The position numbers and the translations under genes are program-made. A stretch of DNA of 64,000 bases, from NCBI RefSeq assembly GCF_004367585.1, contig NZ_CP038015.1, positions 3,540,001-3,604,000 on the forward strand, given 5' to 3'. Below, one piece after another: positions 44,458-53,362 of the stretch (position 1 is the first letter of the stretch; each line of letters begins with the position of its first letter). The notes beneath the pieces are model-generated. The model saw only the letters and a list, made by a program, of their open reading frames with translations, had not been told where the DNA came from and ran no database searches. The DNA comes from Paenisporosarcina antarctica. Lineage in GTDB: Bacteria; Bacillota; Bacilli; Bacillales_A; Planococcaceae.

Positions 44458-45542
44458 ACGCTCACCACTTCCTTTTGTAATTGTGCTTCTTTTTTCTTCA
44501 CTAGCGGTATCACTTTTTCACCGAAATCCTTAATATCTTTTTCATAATGAAGGAAACCTGTCAGGATAAGGTCAACGCCTAACTTCTTCAGCTCAATGAT
44601 GCGATCTGCCACTTGTTCAGCCGTACCAATTAACCCCGTTTTAAAACCGTCATTATACTGGACCAGATCTTCAAATGTGGAATTTGACCACATGCCATCT
44701 TTTTCCTTTGATGAAGCTCCAGCTTGTTTCACCGCATCCCCAAAACCTTTCACAGCTTCCACGTCAGCGTTTGACACAATATCGCGCAACACCGCAATTG
44801 CTTCTTCTTCCGTATCGCGCACAATAACAAATCCATTGACGGCATACTGGAGTGTTCGGCCTTCTATTTTAGCTAACTCTTTCACTTCTTCAATTTGCTT
44901 TTTAAAGCCTTCCGTTGTATTGCCATTCATGAAGTACCAATCTGAAACTCTAGCAGCCATTTCTTTTGCCGCTCTCGAATTGCCTCCTTGGAAAATAGGT
45001 GGCGTTGGCTTTTGAACGGGCTTGGGTTTTAGTGGGGCCCCATTAATTCGATAAAAGTCACCTTTAAAATTGGCTTCTTCCTCTGTCCACAGTCCCCTTA
45101 GAACTCTAATGAATTCTTCTGAACGACGATATCTCTCATCATGCTCAAGCCAAGGCTCTCCATATCCCGTAAACTCTCCCTTGAACCAGCCACTAACTAC
45201 ATTGACTGCCGCCCTCCCATTACTAATATGATCTAATGTTGCCATCATTTTTGCATATACACCTGGATGCCATAGCCCTGGATGCACCGCTGAAATTAGG
45301 TTAATTTTTTTCGTTACACTGGCAAGTGCCGCAGCTAATGTTGCCGCTTCAAGTTGATACTCCGCTCCATAACTTGCAAAGAATCGTGTTTGCAAAAGGG
45401 CATAGTCAAAGCCCGCATCTTCTGCTGCTAGCACATATCTTTTATTGGCTTCAAATGACCAATCGGTTGCTTGAGGTAATTTAGAGACAACTAGACCTCC
45501 ACTTACATTTGGAACCCAATACGCATATTTTAATTCACTCAT
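44454..45542 (-). CDS. sfnG: Dimethylsulfone monooxygenase SfnG
   Basis: 362-residue bacterial luciferase-like monooxygenase. The start ELKYAYWVPNVSGGLVVSK and the segments NVVSGWFKGEFTGYGEPWLE and IFQGGNSRAAKEMAARVSDW are characteristic of SfnG, which converts dimethyl sulfone to methanesulfinate with FMNH2 and O2. The frame extends to 45575, but GAGGAGGAAG precedes the ATG at 45542. It heads a three-gene operon behind a SAM riboswitch, so it should be expressed when sulfur amino acids are short. A desulfonating SsuD or MsuD is not in the window. Confidence 0.88.
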   Translation of the reverse strand: MSELKYAYWVPNVSGGLVVSKLPQATDWSFEANKRYVLAAEDAGFDYALLQTRFFASYGAEYQLEAATLAAALASVTKKINLISAVHPGLWHPGVYAKMMATLDHISNGRAAVNVVSGWFKGEFTGYGEPWLEHDERYRRSEEFIRVLRGLWTEEEANFKGDFYRINGAPLKPKPVQKPTPPIFQGGNSRAAKEMAARVSDWYFMNGNTTEGFKKQIEEVKELAKIEGRTLQYAVNGFVIVRDTEEEAIAVLRDIVSNADVEAVKGFGDAVKQAGASSKEKDGMWSNSTFEDLVQYNDGFKTGLIGTAEQVADRIIELKKLGVDLILTGFLHYEKDIKDFGEKVIPLVKKKEAQLQKEVVSV

Positions 45543-45743
45543 GTTTAACTTCCTCCTCAGGGATTTTCCTGACATGGACGTAAATACGCTAAACTGTTAA
45601 AATAGTAAAGCGATCTAAGCCCTCCTCAGGGTTTATCGTTTGGTTACAAGGGATGAAAGTACTGTCATACTTTCATCTCTTTTTTTATTGCCCATCACCT
45701 CCTTAAAGTACTTCCTCAAGACTAAAGAAAATTGTAGAAATAC

Positions 45744-45960
45744 AAAAAACCCCTCTTTCATAAGAAAGAGAGGCACAGTATGTATTAAGTTCAAAACCCC
45801 TCTTCATAAGACAGAGAGATGCCGAATTCACTAAATACAAAGTCCTCTCTTATCTTTCAAAACGTATACGTTTTGTAGGATTTGGCACCATCTTATTCGA
45901 AAATAAGTGGTTGCCGAGCTTCAACGGGCCAGTCCCTCAGCTACTCTTGATAAGAGATAC
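45744..45960 (-). promoter_or_regulatory. SAM-I riboswitch (S box) upstream of sfnG
   Basis: On the minus strand the 5' end reads CTCTTATCAAGAGTAGCTGA, then GGGACTGGCCCGTTGAAGC, TCGGCAACC, and ATGGTGCCAAATCC, the hallmark blocks of the S box. Two GAGAGG/CCCCTCTT hairpins with T runs follow (45818-45793 and 45775-45744), the second ending in TTTTTT and serving as the terminator. SAM binding should stop transcription before sfnG, about 200 nt downstream. Having two successive terminator-like hairpins is unusual. Confidence 0.93.
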
Positions 45961-46270
45961 TTTATTAAATTTTCAAGTTTGTTTTCGTTAATATCAAACA
46001 ATACTGCATCTTCAGAATAATGTCAATTGTTTTTTGGGATTTTTTTGAACTCTTATTCCACGATAAAAATTGAATGATGGAAGTGAATTATAGTACTAAT
46101 TGCGTCAAATTATGCTTAACATAATAAAAATAATTACTACTGAAATTGCAGCTTATCCTGTGACTAGCAGGAGAGAAGCGAACGTAGGAGTGCCTGTATA
46201 GGAAAAACCGGCAAGTGCACCCGGTCCTCTAAGAAAGGACAGAAGATTAAGTATCAATTCGATACAGTAT
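45961..46270. other. Gene-free stretch with an unassigned GC-richer segment
   Basis: No gene. Positions about 46144-46250 differ from the AT-rich surroundings and contain complementary pieces (GGAGTGCC, CCGGCAAG, ACCCGGTCCTC, GAAAGGAC), suggesting a folded RNA or the edge of a lost mobile element. No known riboswitch class was recognised. Confidence 0.3.
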
Positions 46271-46399
46271 CAACTTTGATTTCCGCTACAGGCGGACGCG
46301 TTCCGCGGGCGGTCCGTGAGTCTCCTCGTCGCAAGCTCCTGCGGGGTCTCACCAGACTCGCTTTTCCCGCTGGAGTCGCCGCCTTTCACTACAATCATT
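46271..46399 (-). repeat. GC-rich palindromic intergenic repeat, copy 4
   Basis: About 130 bp: TTCCGCGGGCGGTCCGTGAG, CTCCTGCGGGGTCTCACCAG and CCCGCTGGAGTCGCCGCC. Same orientation as copy 1. It is followed about 180 bp later by the companion repeat B. Confidence 0.85.
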
Positions 46400-46577
46400 T
46401 ATCTATTTTAAAATAAATAAAAAAAGCGATCTATCTTTTAAAATGAAAATAACCACACCCATATTTAGTGGACTATTCTTTATATGCAATCTATTACTAA
46501 AAAAAGATAGATCATTGAATAAAATTCACTTCCACTGAGGAAAATTACTTTTCTGAAAAAGGTAATTAAAAATTCGA

Positions 46578-46703
46578 ATTAATCGAATTACCGATAGTCA
46601 AATCAAAAATAAATTTCGTTTTAGCATGTTAGTTTACATATACTAAAAACACCATGAACACTGGGTACTTGGCACATCAATTTCATATACTTTCTAATCT
46701 TTA
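46578..46703 (+). repeat. Companion repeat, copy B
   Basis: Matches 24097-24223: ATTAATCGAATTACCGATAG, TTTTAGCATGTTAGT, ATACTAAAAACACCATGAAC, ACTGGGTACTTGGCACATCA and TATACTTTCTAATCTTT. It lies just before the terminator of the GGDEF/HD-GYP gene. Confidence 0.7.
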
Positions 46704-46706
46704 AAA

Positions 46707-46735
46707 AAAGACGAGCGTGGTAATTGCTCGTCTTT
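46707..46735 (-). terminator. Terminator of the GGDEF/HD-GYP gene
   Basis: On the minus strand AAGACGAGC pairs with GCTCGTCTT and is followed by a run of T. Confidence 0.85.
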
Positions 46736-46736
46736 C

Positions 46737-48173
46737 TTAAGTTCCTTTTATCAAACTACTTCCTAAAGCTTTTTCGATAAATAAGCTTACCAATTCTGGA
46801 TCAAATAGAATACCCGCATTTTTTTGCAATTCTTCTATTGCAGCTTCAGTTGACAGAGTACTGCTATACGTCCTTTCACTCGTCATGGCATCATAAGCTT
46901 CAACAATGGCTATGATTCTTGACTCAAACGGTATTTCTTTCCCTTTCAAGCCTCTTGGATAGCCTTTCCCATCCCATCTTTCATGATGGTATAAAACATA
47001 ACCCGCCATATTCGGCATATCATTTAAGGTACTTAATATTCGATGACCAATTTCTGAATGGCGCTTAATTTCTTTCCACTCACCGTCAGTAAGTTTGCCG
47101 GGCTTATTGAGTATAAGTTCATCTATAGCTATTTTACCTATATCGTGCAGCAATCCAGCTGTTTTGAGTTCCTTAATTTTATACTTGGATAGTCCAAGTA
47201 CTTGTCCCATGCTTTCGCATAGTTTTGAAACTCTTTGGGAGTGTTGTTCCTCCCCTTTATTTTTTTCATGAAAAGCATTAATGACCATATCAACTGTATT
47301 ACCCCTATTACTTGGGCTTTCAAAAAGTTTAATCGTATACATATGTTTGTCTGCTTTTTGGAATACTTCTTGTATTTTATCTTCTTTATTCTTCTTTGTT
47401 TCATAACCAAATGAAATAGAAATATCAATTGAGCCTACTTTTTCTAGTGAAGCCAGTTTCAAGATACGTTTGATAATGATCTGCGCTTCAAAAGCATCCG
47501 TTTTAGGTAACAGAATAACAAATTCATCCCCGCCTATTCTGGAAATAATATCATCAGCCCTGCAACCTTGTTTAATTATTTCTGCAGTTTTTTTCAACAA
47601 TTCATCACCCATGACATGTCCAAAGAAATCATTGATTAGCTTTAAACCATTTAGATCACCAATTATGATAGTCAACGGCAAGTTTCTCGGCGTATCCAGT
47701 CTCTTTAACTCTGCTTCATAATATCTTCTGTTATATAAGCCTGTTAATTGATCATGGTAGCTAAGATATGAAATCTCTTCGTTTTGAAAGGCTAGCTCTT
47801 TATTCGCATTGATTAACTCTATGGCTCGTTTATCTTTCTCTTTATTTTGAAAGGCAAGCTCTTTATTTGCAATGACTAACTCGGCTGCACGTTTATCTTT
47901 CTCTTTGTTTTGAAAGGCCAGTTCTTTATTCGCAATAATTAATTCTGCTGCTCGCGCTGCCTTCTCTTCGTTCTGAAAGGCAAGCTCTTTATTTGCAATA
48001 ATTAATTCTGCAGCTCTCTTATCTTTCTCTGTATTTTGAAAGGCAAGCTCTTTATTCGCAATGACTAACTCAGCTGCAAGGTCTGCTTTTACTTCGGTTT
48101 GAAAGGCTAGCTCTTTATTGTCAATGATTAACCCTTCTTTTTCTTCCGTTTTAAAGTAAAAATCATCGTCCAT
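46737..48173 (-). CDS. GGDEF plus HD-GYP protein with 21-residue coiled-coil repeats
   Basis: 478 residues, no membrane segment. Residues about 15-135 hold six copies of a 21-residue unit (core NKELAFQ; linkers such as KDKRAAELVIA), i.e. three heptads each, predicting one continuous parallel coiled coil. The GGDEF domain (about 139-295) has an intact RIGGDEFVILLP active site. The HD-GYP domain (about 305-470) keeps HDIGK and HHERWDGKGYPRGL. It should therefore both make and hydrolyse c-di-GMP, unless one half is silent. There is no sensor domain, so the coil itself may be the partner-binding or stretch-reporting part. GGAGTG lies ahead of the ATG. Confidence 0.92.
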   Translation of the reverse strand: MDDDFYFKTEEKEGLIIDNKELAFQTEVKADLAAELVIANKELAFQNTEKDKRAAELIIANKELAFQNEEKAARAAELIIANKELAFQNKEKDKRAAELVIANKELAFQNKEKDKRAIELINANKELAFQNEEISYLSYHDQLTGLYNRRYYEAELKRLDTPRNLPLTIIIGDLNGLKLINDFFGHVMGDELLKKTAEIIKQGCRADDIISRIGGDEFVILLPKTDAFEAQIIIKRILKLASLEKVGSIDISISFGYETKKNKEDKIQEVFQKADKHMYTIKLFESPSNRGNTVDMVINAFHEKNKGEEQHSQRVSKLCESMGQVLGLSKYKIKELKTAGLLHDIGKIAIDELILNKPGKLTDGEWKEIKRHSEIGHRILSTLNDMPNMAGYVLYHHERWDGKGYPRGLKGKEIPFESRIIAIVEAYDAMTSERTYSSTLSTEAAIEELQKNAGILFDPELVSLFIEKALGSSLIKGT

Positions 48174-48606
48174 ATAGCACTACACTCCCATTTTTTTCTT
48201 GGATTTCATTGCTTTTCAGCATCTGTAGGCACAAGCCATAAGTTCATTATTTTTTGCGACTTTAAAATTGCAGGACTAATTTGGCTTAGCCGCAATATCT
48301 ATTATCTGCGACGTCTGATATTGGAATGTGGAGCGAGCCCTAACGTTGAAACTTATGAACATATTAATTCTATTACCAGCAAAATTGATTTACAAACATG
48401 TCTTAATGACCTTTTTTCATAAGCTTAAATCCTACTGTTTTTAATATAAACTTAAAATTTAATTCAGTTTACATACGAATTTAACTTTCTAATTTCACTA
48501 ATCATACTAAACATTCAATATATTAAATATAACATATATTAGTATATTGGCACTACTTTAAAAGATGCTCATAAATACCTAATATTCTCATTAAACACAC
48601 AATCAA
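48174..48606. other. Gene-free stretch
   Basis: No supported gene. The plus strand is open from about 48190 to 48421 with a translation containing YYLRRLILECGASPNVETYE, but it lacks a start codon and ribosome site; a Spo0E-like fragment is conceivable but weak. Confidence 0.3.
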
Positions 48607-48607
48607 A

Positions 48608-48635
48608 AAGGCTGAACCGAATTCGGTCCAGCCTT
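48608..48635 (-). terminator. Terminator of the DHA2 exporter gene
   Basis: AAGGCTG(G)ACCGAATTCGGT(T)CAGCCTT forms a near-perfect palindrome with TTTTT following on the minus strand. Confidence 0.85.
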
Positions 48636-48659
48636 AGTTTATTATTTTTGAAAGGGCAC

Positions 48660-50111
48660 CTATTTATCGACGATATCTTTCTCTTCCTCAGTTTCCGGTC
48701 TTTTTGGCTTTTTAATGAAGAAGGTTAGCAGTAATGCAATTGCTGCAATAAACGTTGATATGAAGAAGGTGTAATTGATTCCTTCCATCATTGAATTCTT
48801 CATAATACTAGAAGGGTCTGCCCCGCTTATAGCTAAGTCTTTTGCAACAGCAGTCGTACGCGTATTCATGACTGTGATGAGCAGTGCAGATCCGATAGCA
48901 CCTGAAACTTGCTGTAGCGTATTGTTCATAGCTGTCCCATGTGGATAAGCTTTTATTGGCAACGTATTCAAGCCATTCGTCATGACCGGCATCATTACCA
49001 TTGAAATTCCTAACATGCGAATTGTATAAATGGCCATGATTTGTAGATACGTCGTTTCCGTACTTAAATCACTGAAGAAATAGGTAGAAATTACTATAAT
49101 CGACATCCCCGAAATCGCGAGTATTTTGGCCCCGTATTTATCGAACAACTTACCAGTGACTGGTGACATAAAGCCCATTAAAAGTGCTCCTGGAAGCATC
49201 AGTAAACCTGAATCTACTGGTGATATCCCTTTAATCGTCTGCACATATATTGGCATAATAATCATGCCAGAAAACATCGAAATAGATACTGCGATTGAAA
49301 TAGCGGATGACAAAGCAAACATTGGATATTTGTAAATCCGAAATTCGAGTAATGGATCTTTCAATTTAAATTGGCGGAAAATGAATGTTACTAGCGACAC
49401 CACACCAATAGTTATTGTCCCTAATACATATAGGTCACTCCATCCATTTTGCCCGGCAGCACTAAACCCATAGAGAATCCCTCCAAAACCAAGACTTGAA
49501 AAAACTAGAGACATTTTATCCAATGTCAATTCTTTGTTTTGGAATGTTAAATTCTTTAATTTGAAAATCCCTAATGCTAGTGGGATCAAAGCAAGTGGAA
49601 GGATGACTAAAAACAAAACTCTCCATGAATAATGTTCAACAATATAGCCCGAAAGTGTCGGACCAATTGCTGGTGCAACAATCATCACAAGACCGAAAAT
49701 TCCCATTGCTGAGCCACGTCGCTCTATAGGGAATGCTACTAAGATCACGTTCATCAAGAGCGGCATCATAAGTGCTGAACCAGATGCTTGAATCATTCTA
49801 GCTGCAAGAAGCACACCAAAAGTCGGAGCTAAACCAGCAATCAATGTACCTAGGACAAATAACGACATGGCCAAGATGAAAATGGCTCGGTTCGAATAGC
49901 GTTGAATAAAATAGGCACTAGCTGGTATTAATATGCCGTTCACGAGCATATATCCCGTTATGAGCCATTGTGCTGTGGCAGCTTCTATTTTTAAATCTGT
50001 CATAATAGAAGGCAATGCGATGTTCAATAAAGTCTGCGTAAATATCGTCACAAACGCCCCTGTAAATAAAATGGCTACAATGCCATAAGGTGGTTTCTTC
50101 TGTTCTGTCAT
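48660..50111 (-). CDS. DHA2 family multidrug MFS exporter (EmrB/LmrB-like)
   Basis: 483 residues with 14 predicted helices. The antiporter motif GPTLSGYIVEHYSWRVLF (motif C region plus the loop WRVLF) and LNIALPSIMTDLKIEAATAQ at helix 1 are typical of DHA2 drug:proton antiporters. GGAGGAAT precedes the ATG. The TetR gene upstream on the same strand (50767-51381) is a plausible regulator; the two are separated by a 270-bp palindromic repeat. Confidence 0.9.
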   Translation of the reverse strand: MTEQKKPPYGIVAILFTGAFVTIFTQTLLNIALPSIMTDLKIEAATAQWLITGYMLVNGILIPASAYFIQRYSNRAIFILAMSLFVLGTLIAGLAPTFGVLLAARMIQASGSALMMPLLMNVILVAFPIERRGSAMGIFGLVMIVAPAIGPTLSGYIVEHYSWRVLFLVILPLALIPLALGIFKLKNLTFQNKELTLDKMSLVFSSLGFGGILYGFSAAGQNGWSDLYVLGTITIGVVSLVTFIFRQFKLKDPLLEFRIYKYPMFALSSAISIAVSISMFSGMIIMPIYVQTIKGISPVDSGLLMLPGALLMGFMSPVTGKLFDKYGAKILAISGMSIIVISTYFFSDLSTETTYLQIMAIYTIRMLGISMVMMPVMTNGLNTLPIKAYPHGTAMNNTLQQVSGAIGSALLITVMNTRTTAVAKDLAISGADPSSIMKNSMMEGINYTFFISTFIAAIALLLTFFIKKPKRPETEEEKDIVDK

Positions 50112-50436
50112 TCTTGTATTCCTCCAACTATTTTTGTTATTCTTGTAATTTTTTTGTAAATGGCTATGTTAACTACTTTCTGGTGATTTTTTTAAGAAAA
50201 ACAGGACAAGGTAGTTCAACAAATTATGAACGTATGATTTATTTTTCATTATCGTACATTTGCGCTGCCACACGTTCCGTATGAGCCAACAAGTATGAAA
50301 ACCACATACTTGTTGGTCTCATTCTTCACGCTTCGGCCTATCTAAATATGGGTGCGGGTACTTTCCTTTTACAAGATAGGACGATTTTTTATTTTTATAA
50401 CTTATATGGTTAACAATGTTGATTTTTAAACAAGTG

Positions 50437-50709
50437 AATGATTGTAGTGAAAGGCGGCGACTCCAGCGGGAAAAGTGAGTCCTGGTGAGACTCCACAGGA
50501 GCGAAATGGAACGAAGGCTAAGTATGCCACCTCGTGTGGCAATGCCTTCGTGACCAACATCCTGTTGGCCCGCGGAGGCTCGCGGACCGCCCGCGGAAAG
50601 CGTCCGCCTGTTTCTGTTTCTGCATCGCTTTGCTAGCTTCGAAACATGAAAGTGAGCTGCATCGCTACGCTAGCTTCGAAACATGAAAGTACGTTGCAAC
50701 AGAAATCAG
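50437..50709 (+). repeat. GC-rich palindromic intergenic repeat, copy 5, with doubled 37-bp module
   Basis: The largest copy. GGCGGCGACTCCAGCGGGAA at the left, an inserted stretch around ATGCCACCTCGTGTGGCAAT, and CCGCCCGCGGAAAGCGTCC towards the right. Two tandem 37-bp modules follow (50621-50657 and 50658-50694, each containing GCTAGCTTCGAAACATGAAA); a single such module is present in copy 3. It lies between the exporter and its likely TetR gene. Confidence 0.85.
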
Positions 50710-50766
50710 TAGATTTAAATAGAAGGCTGCTTATTCTTCAGGTTATAGTGTAATTGGTTTGACCAC

Positions 50767-51381
50767 TTACTCTTTACTTAGTCCCTTTTTAAGCAAATTA
50801 ACTTCGAGTGTATAGTTTTTTAAGGATTCATCGATGGACAAGTCTTTTGCGAATACTTGAATCAGATTTTGGATTGTGATGGCTTTCATGATTTTCAGAA
50901 CATGAATCAGTTCCATTTCATCCGTGATATTCAATTTTTTGCGATCGACCAATGCCACAACCTCTGCCAATCGAGTATTTAATTGCTCCTCACTTACCCC
51001 AGGAGTCAATGTGTTTTCCGATTTATAATTCATATTCAAAAAGGCATTTCTGAAAAATTGGCGGGATTCTATGCTTTCCAAGTTAATCAGCATCATCTCG
51101 AAGGATTCAATAAATGTTTCCATTAAATCTCCATTATGTTTGATTAATATCGCAATAAATCTCTTATTTAGCCGTTTTGAGGAGTCATCAAGCAAATAGT
51201 AATATAGGTCCTCTTTATCTTCAAAATATTGATAAAAGCTTCCCCTCGGAATTCCAGCCTCTTTAATAATATTGGAAATGGAAGCTTCAAATAATGGAGC
51301 CCTTGAAAATTCCTTAATAGCTGCACGTATTAATGTTTCCTTTTTATCTATGGGTAATTTAATGAAGGTTGGTTTAGGCAA
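50767..51381 (-). CDS. TetR family transcriptional regulator
   Basis: 204 residues with an N-terminal TetR domain: ETLIRAAIKEFSRAPLFEA, then the HTH ISNIIKEAGIPRGSFYQYFE. The TTG at 51381 has AGGAG 8 nt upstream and is preferred over the GTG at 51390. Three copies of a TGACA-N3-TGTCA operator lie directly upstream (51409-51488), so it is almost certainly autoregulated and may control the exporter downstream. Confidence 0.9.
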   Translation of the reverse strand: MPKPTFIKLPIDKKETLIRAAIKEFSRAPLFEASISNIIKEAGIPRGSFYQYFEDKEDLYYYLLDDSSKRLNKRFIAILIKHNGDLMETFIESFEMMLINLESIESRQFFRNAFLNMNYKSENTLTPGVSEEQLNTRLAEVVALVDRKKLNITDEMELIHVLKIMKAITIQNLIQVFAKDLSIDESLKNYTLEVNLLKKGLSKE

Positions 51382-51408
51382 TCTTTTCACTCCTATCTAG
51401 ATTCAATG

Positions 51409-51488
51409 TGACACCCTGTCATATTTGGACAAGAATTCATTATATATGACAAGGTGTCACAATGCAAATAAAATGTGACACCTTGTCA
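51409..51488. promoter_or_regulatory. Three TetR operators
   Basis: TGACACCCTGTCA (51409-51421), TGACAAGGTGTCA (51447-51459) and TGACACCTTGTCA (51476-51488), all of the form TGACA-N3-TGTCA. Centre distances are 38 and 29 bp. They fill the region between the TetR start and the terminator of the gene upstream. Confidence 0.85.
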
Positions 51489-51509
51489 TACTTGAATTTT
51501 TCACCATAG

Positions 51510-51543
51510 AAAAAGAGAAAAGCCATTTGACTTTTCTCTTTTT
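51510..51543. terminator. Bidirectional terminator
   Basis: AAAAAGAGAAAAG and CTTTTCTCTTTTT form a 13-bp stem. It ends the second TetR gene on the minus strand. Confidence 0.8.
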
Positions 51544-51611
51544 ATTATCGCTATTTTATAAGTTACATAAGGGTTCAATAAAAAGTGGTCAAAAACACTA
51601 CAAAGTCTCGT

Positions 51612-52166
51612 TTACTTAACATTTAATATAAGAACAAGCTGTTGGTTCAAATAATCTGAGCTTTGTTGGAAATCTTGTTTATACCATTCAATCACCATTC
51701 CAAGAATAGCATTCGCTTGGTAAGCACTTAGTATTGCGATCTCGATTTCTTTTTCACCATTGTGTTCCAAATCTTTTTTTAACAATTCGTCAATCTGATC
51801 AAATAACAAGTAGTAATAGGATATAGGCGCATTTTTCGAGAATACAATACGGTAAAATTTCTTGTACTTTTCAATATGATGGAAAATGCGAATGGTGGCT
51901 GGATTTAACTCACTCGTAATTAAGATCCGCACATGTTTGTAAGGTTCTTGATAAGAAATTATTAAATCTTTCATGATTTCCTTGAAATATTCCTCAAACA
52001 GATTCTCTATTTGCCCATAATGCGCATAGAAGGTTCCCCGATTTACTTGTGCCATTTGACAAATTTCAGTCACGGTAATCGAATTTAGTGTCTTTTCTTT
52101 TAACAACATGAGCAAAGCTTCCTGTAAAGCCACTTTTGTTTTAACTACTCGCAAATCAATTTTCAC
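51612..52166 (-). CDS. TetR family transcriptional regulator, divergent from SDR gene
   Basis: 184 residues. HTH region SITVTEICQMAQVNRGTFYAHY, with a C-terminal ligand domain of the type seen in YbiH/DhaS-like regulators. The longer frame to 52220 has no ribosome site; the GTG at 52166 has GAGGTG upstream. It is divergent from the SDR gene at 52313, its probable target. Confidence 0.88.
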   Translation of the reverse strand: MKIDLRVVKTKVALQEALLMLLKEKTLNSITVTEICQMAQVNRGTFYAHYGQIENLFEEYFKEIMKDLIISYQEPYKHVRILITSELNPATIRIFHHIEKYKKFYRIVFSKNAPISYYYLLFDQIDELLKKDLEHNGEKEIEIAILSAYQANAILGMVIEWYKQDFQQSSDYLNQQLVLILNVK

Positions 52167-52312
52167 TTTTATTTCACCTCTTAAACAACAGATTTTAAGA
52201 TTCTGTACTTTATTGAACACTTTTCGTTTTTTTGATTATTGTAAGCGTTTTCATATTTGTATTATACTTTTTATTATACAACTGTTGAATAAAAAATAGG
52301 AGGTCGTAATCA

Positions 52313-53071
52313 ATGAGATTAGAAGGCAAAGTAGCGATTATTACAGGAGCAGCATCAGGAATGGGCAAAGCAATTGCCGAAGAATATGCTAGTGAAGGTG
52401 CAAAAGTAGTAGTTTCAGATTTAAATTTAGAAGGAGCTAATGCCGTAGCTGAAGCAATTAATGCTACAGGTGCCGAGGCTTTTGCCATTCAAACTAACGT
52501 TACTTCATTAGACGATTTACAACATCTATTTGATGAAACGAAGAAAGCTTTTGGCAAGCTCGATATTCTAGTAAATAATGCAGGAATTATGGATGGGATG
52601 GAGCCTGTTGGGGACATTTCAGATGAGCGTTGGGATCTTGTGTTTGCCGTCAATACAACTGCTGTTATGCGGGCGATGCGTTTAGCTATTCCCATTTTCA
52701 TTAAACAAGGGCACGGTGTAATTGTTAATAACATATCTGCTGGTGGTTTATATGGGGCTCGCGCAGGGGCTGCTTACACCGCATCTAAACATGCGGTAGT
52801 CGGTTTGACAAAAAACACTGCATTTATGTACGCAGATAAAAACATCCGTTGCAACGGCATTGCACCCGGAGCAGTTATTACGAACATCGCCAGCTCTATG
52901 ACTAATATCAATCAGTTAGGCGCTTCAAGACAGTCTTTAGGAATGGCTTTAAATCCTCGTGCCGGACAGCCTGAAGAAATCGCGAAATTAGCCATCTTCT
53001 TAGGCTCGGACGAAGCAAGCTTTGTGAATGGTCAAGTTGTCGGCATTGATGGCGGATGGACAGCTTACTAA
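52313..53071 (+). CDS. Short-chain dehydrogenase/reductase
   Basis: 252 residues, classical SDR. Cofactor loop TGAASGMGKAIAEEYA, NNAG motif, catalytic Ser in NNISAGGLYG and Tyr-Lys in YTASKHAVVG; the C-terminal FVNGQVVGIDGGW is intact. The Asp in VVSDLNLEG suggests NAD rather than NADP. AGGAGGTCG lies ahead of the ATG. Its substrate is unknown; a divergent TetR probably senses it. Confidence 0.92.
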   Translation: MRLEGKVAIITGAASGMGKAIAEEYASEGAKVVVSDLNLEGANAVAEAINATGAEAFAIQTNVTSLDDLQHLFDETKKAFGKLDILVNNAGIMDGMEPVGDISDERWDLVFAVNTTAVMRAMRLAIPIFIKQGHGVIVNNISAGGLYGARAGAAYTASKHAVVGLTKNTAFMYADKNIRCNGIAPGAVITNIASSMTNINQLGASRQSLGMALNPRAGQPEEIAKLAIFLGSDEASFVNGQVVGIDGGWTAY

Positions 53072-53093
53072 TTTTCAGCTAATTATCGTTATT

Positions 53094-53144
53094 AAACACC
53101 TTCGAAATGAGAGAACATCCTCATTCTTGGAGGTGTTTAATTTT
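53094..53144 (+). terminator. Terminator of the SDR gene
   Basis: AAACACCTTCGAAATGAG pairs with CTCATTCTTGGAGGTGTTT with small mismatches, followed by TTTT. Confidence 0.75.
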
Positions 53145-53362
53145 GAGAACGGAATGGAAAAAAATAGAAATCTTCCTTTTTATATAACTGAAAAAACCAT
53201 TCCCCGCATGGCTCAACGCTATGCGGTGGATGGTTCTTTAAAATCACATACTTATTCAATTACTACATTTCCTTCTATTCGTACTAATTTAAAAGTATCT
53301 TTTACATGTATTGTAACTTGCCATCACATACAATCGTCTAAAAGTATAAAAGGAGGATTAAT

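Noticed and set aside
45640-45834. 64-codon plus-strand frame
   Set aside because: Antisense to the SAM riboswitch terminators and the sfnG leader.
48190-48421. Spo0E-like gene on the plus strand
   Set aside because: The translation around YYLRRLILECGASPNVE is suggestive, but there is no start codon, no ribosome site and no SQELD core.
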